Source: Pseudomonadota bacterium
GTDB taxonomy: Bacteria > Pseudomonadota > Gammaproteobacteria > Burkholderiales > Ferrovaceae
Assembly: GCA_021804705.1 (NCBI GenBank)
Contig: JAJZHC010000065.1
Span: forward strand, 1-7,246
Length of the DNA stretch: 7,246 nt
Direction of reading: 5' to 3'
Part shown: positions 6,673-7,246 of the stretch, one piece after another
How the letters are laid out: the number at the start of each line of letters is the position of its first letter
Numbering within the stretch: position 1 is the first letter of the stretch
Translations under genes and position numbers: made by a program
Notes under the pieces: generated by a model
Databases searched by the model: none
The model's input: the letters and a program-made list of their open reading frames with translations, nothing else
What the model was told of the DNA's origin: nothing

Positions 6673-7103
6673 TCCAGCTGGCCTGCCCTCATTGCCAAAC
6701 GGTCAATCGCGTGCCGTCCGAGCGGTTGTCCGAGCAGCCTACCTGCGGTGCGTGCAAGAAACCCCTGCTGGGAGGCGTCCATGCGCTCCATGCTGACACC
6801 ATCGATGCCGTGCTCCAGTCTTCCGTGCCAGTGATCGTCGATTTCTGGGCCCCCTGGTGCGGCCCTTGCCGCAGTTTTGCCCCGACTTTTGCTGCAGCGG
6901 CGCAAAAACACGGTGGGCGCCTGGTATTTGCCAAGGTGGACACCGAGGCCGAACAGGCCCTGGGTGCGCGCTTCAACATTCGCTCCATTCCCACCCTGGG
7001 GGTCTTCCAGGGTGGGCAGGAGCTGGGCCGTATTTCCGGCGCACTGCCGCCCGCCCAGCTCGAAGCCCTGATCGGCGAGGTCCTGAAGCAATCCAGCGTT
7101 TGA
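6669..7103 (+). CDS. trxC: Thioredoxin 2 (zinc-binding thioredoxin TrxC)
   Basis: Cytoplasmic thiol-disulfide reductase of 144 residues that reduces protein disulfides with electrons from thioredoxin reductase; in E. coli TrxC is an oxidative-stress thioredoxin. The N-terminal zinc site is visible as C6-P-H-C9 and C26-G-A-C29, which separates it from TrxA. The thioredoxin fold follows: VDFWAPWCGPC with active-site Cys64 and Cys67, VFAKVDT with the buried strand, and the cis-proline Pro108 in IRSIPT. Length matches E. coli TrxC (139). ATG 6669 overlaps the cytochrome stop by four bases (ATGA), with GGTGGA upstream, so it is probably translated from the same mRNA. A reading frame starting at 6396 runs into it, but that part is out-of-frame cytochrome sequence. 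Another ribosome site and open frame follow 19 bp after the stop. Confidence 0.95.
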   Translation: MIQLACPHCQTVNRVPSERLSEQPTCGACKKPLLGGVHALHADTIDAVLQSSVPVIVDFWAPWCGPCRSFAPTFAAAAQKHGGRLVFAKVDTEAEQALGARFNIRSIPTLGVFQGGQELGRISGALPPAQLEALIGEVLKQSSV

Positions 7104-7122
7104 AACCCAGAGGAAACAGATC

Positions 7123-7246
7123 GTGAGTGATGAACCCCAGGTCGTCCTGGAACAGCAGCAAGACTATCGTTTTTCAATCCATTGGGCACCCCAACGGGGA
7201 CAGACCCCCGAGGGGGGGCTGTCCCCATCCATCGCCCCCCTGATTG
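7123..7246 (+). CDS. Start of a further reading frame, possibly OsmC family (3' end outside window)
   Basis: GTG 7123 is preceded by AGAGGA (7109-7114) at 8 nt, a convincing ribosome site 19 bp after trxC, and the frame stays open for 41 codons to the window end. The first residues, VSDEPQVVLEQQQDYRFSIHW, have the look of the N-terminal strands of OsmC/Ohr-type proteins, which reduce organic peroxides through paired cysteines. That identification rests on a short stretch and no catalytic cysteine is in view. After about codon 22 the sequence becomes Gly/Pro-rich and no longer looks like an OsmC strand. This is where a GC-rich hairpin (7196-7226) lies inside the frame. The gene may be intact with a low-complexity insertion, or broken by the element just outside the window. 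The third position in the cytochrome-trxC unit suggests a redox role. Confidence 0.45.
   Translation, partial: MSDEPQVVLEQQQDYRFSIHWAPQRGQTPEGGLSPSIAPLI
7196..7226. repeat. Near-perfect GC-rich hairpin, REP-like element
   Basis: GGGGACAG (7196-7203) pairs exactly with CTGTCCCC (7219-7226). Inside them CCCCC (7205-7209) pairs with GGGGG (7213-7217), leaving one A/G mismatch (7204 opposite 7218) and a 3-nt loop (7210-7212). That makes 13 base pairs in a 31-nt element. Such short palindromes with GGGGACAG-type arms are typical of dispersed REP-like repeats in proteobacterial chromosomes. No second copy occurs in this window, so repeat status is inference. It sits inside an open reading frame, which is unusual for REP elements. 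Confidence 0.6.

Overview
The window reads like the chromosome of a Gram-negative proteobacterium, most likely a betaproteobacterium. It is moderately GC-rich and densely coded. It carries a YheS-type ABC-F protein, a ClsA-type cardiolipin synthase, an HD-GYP signalling protein, a periplasmic c-type cytochrome and a zinc-finger thioredoxin 2. The class-level placement is inference from gene content and codon style; there is no rRNA or other marker here. I see no phage, insertion sequence, CRISPR or tRNA.

Layout. (1) Bases 1-1272 hold the C-terminal two thirds of an ABC-F ribosome-associated ATPase (yheS). (2) Bases 1321-4782 hold four tightly packed + strand genes: a short M50 site-2-type protease, an endonuclease/exonuclease/phosphatase (EEP) family enzyme, a DedA/VTT membrane protein and a cardiolipin synthase. 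Junctions are 9 bp, a 4-bp ATGA overlap and an 11-bp overlap, so this looks like one translationally coupled operon devoted to membrane biology. (3) An HD-GYP phosphodiesterase with a degenerate second HD-like domain lies on the - strand (6126-4792). Its stop is 9 bp from the convergent cardiolipin synthase stop. (4) A 96-bp divergent spacer (6127-6222) separates it from a + strand unit: a secreted monoheme cytochrome c, then trxC joined by an ATGA overlap, then the first 41 codons of a gene that may belong to the OsmC family.

How the genes may work together. The EEP-DedA-Cls trio resembles the E. coli ybhP-clsB-ybhN locus, with a DedA protein in place of ybhN. This suggests a phospholipid remodelling or transport module. 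Cytochrome c, TrxC and a possible OsmC-like peroxidase would form a redox or thiol-defence group.

Most genes belong to recognised families. The points most worth a second look are a near-perfect GC-rich hairpin inside the start of the last reading frame, the tandem active/degenerate HD architecture, and the coupled lipid operon. I did not find a clearly new biological system.
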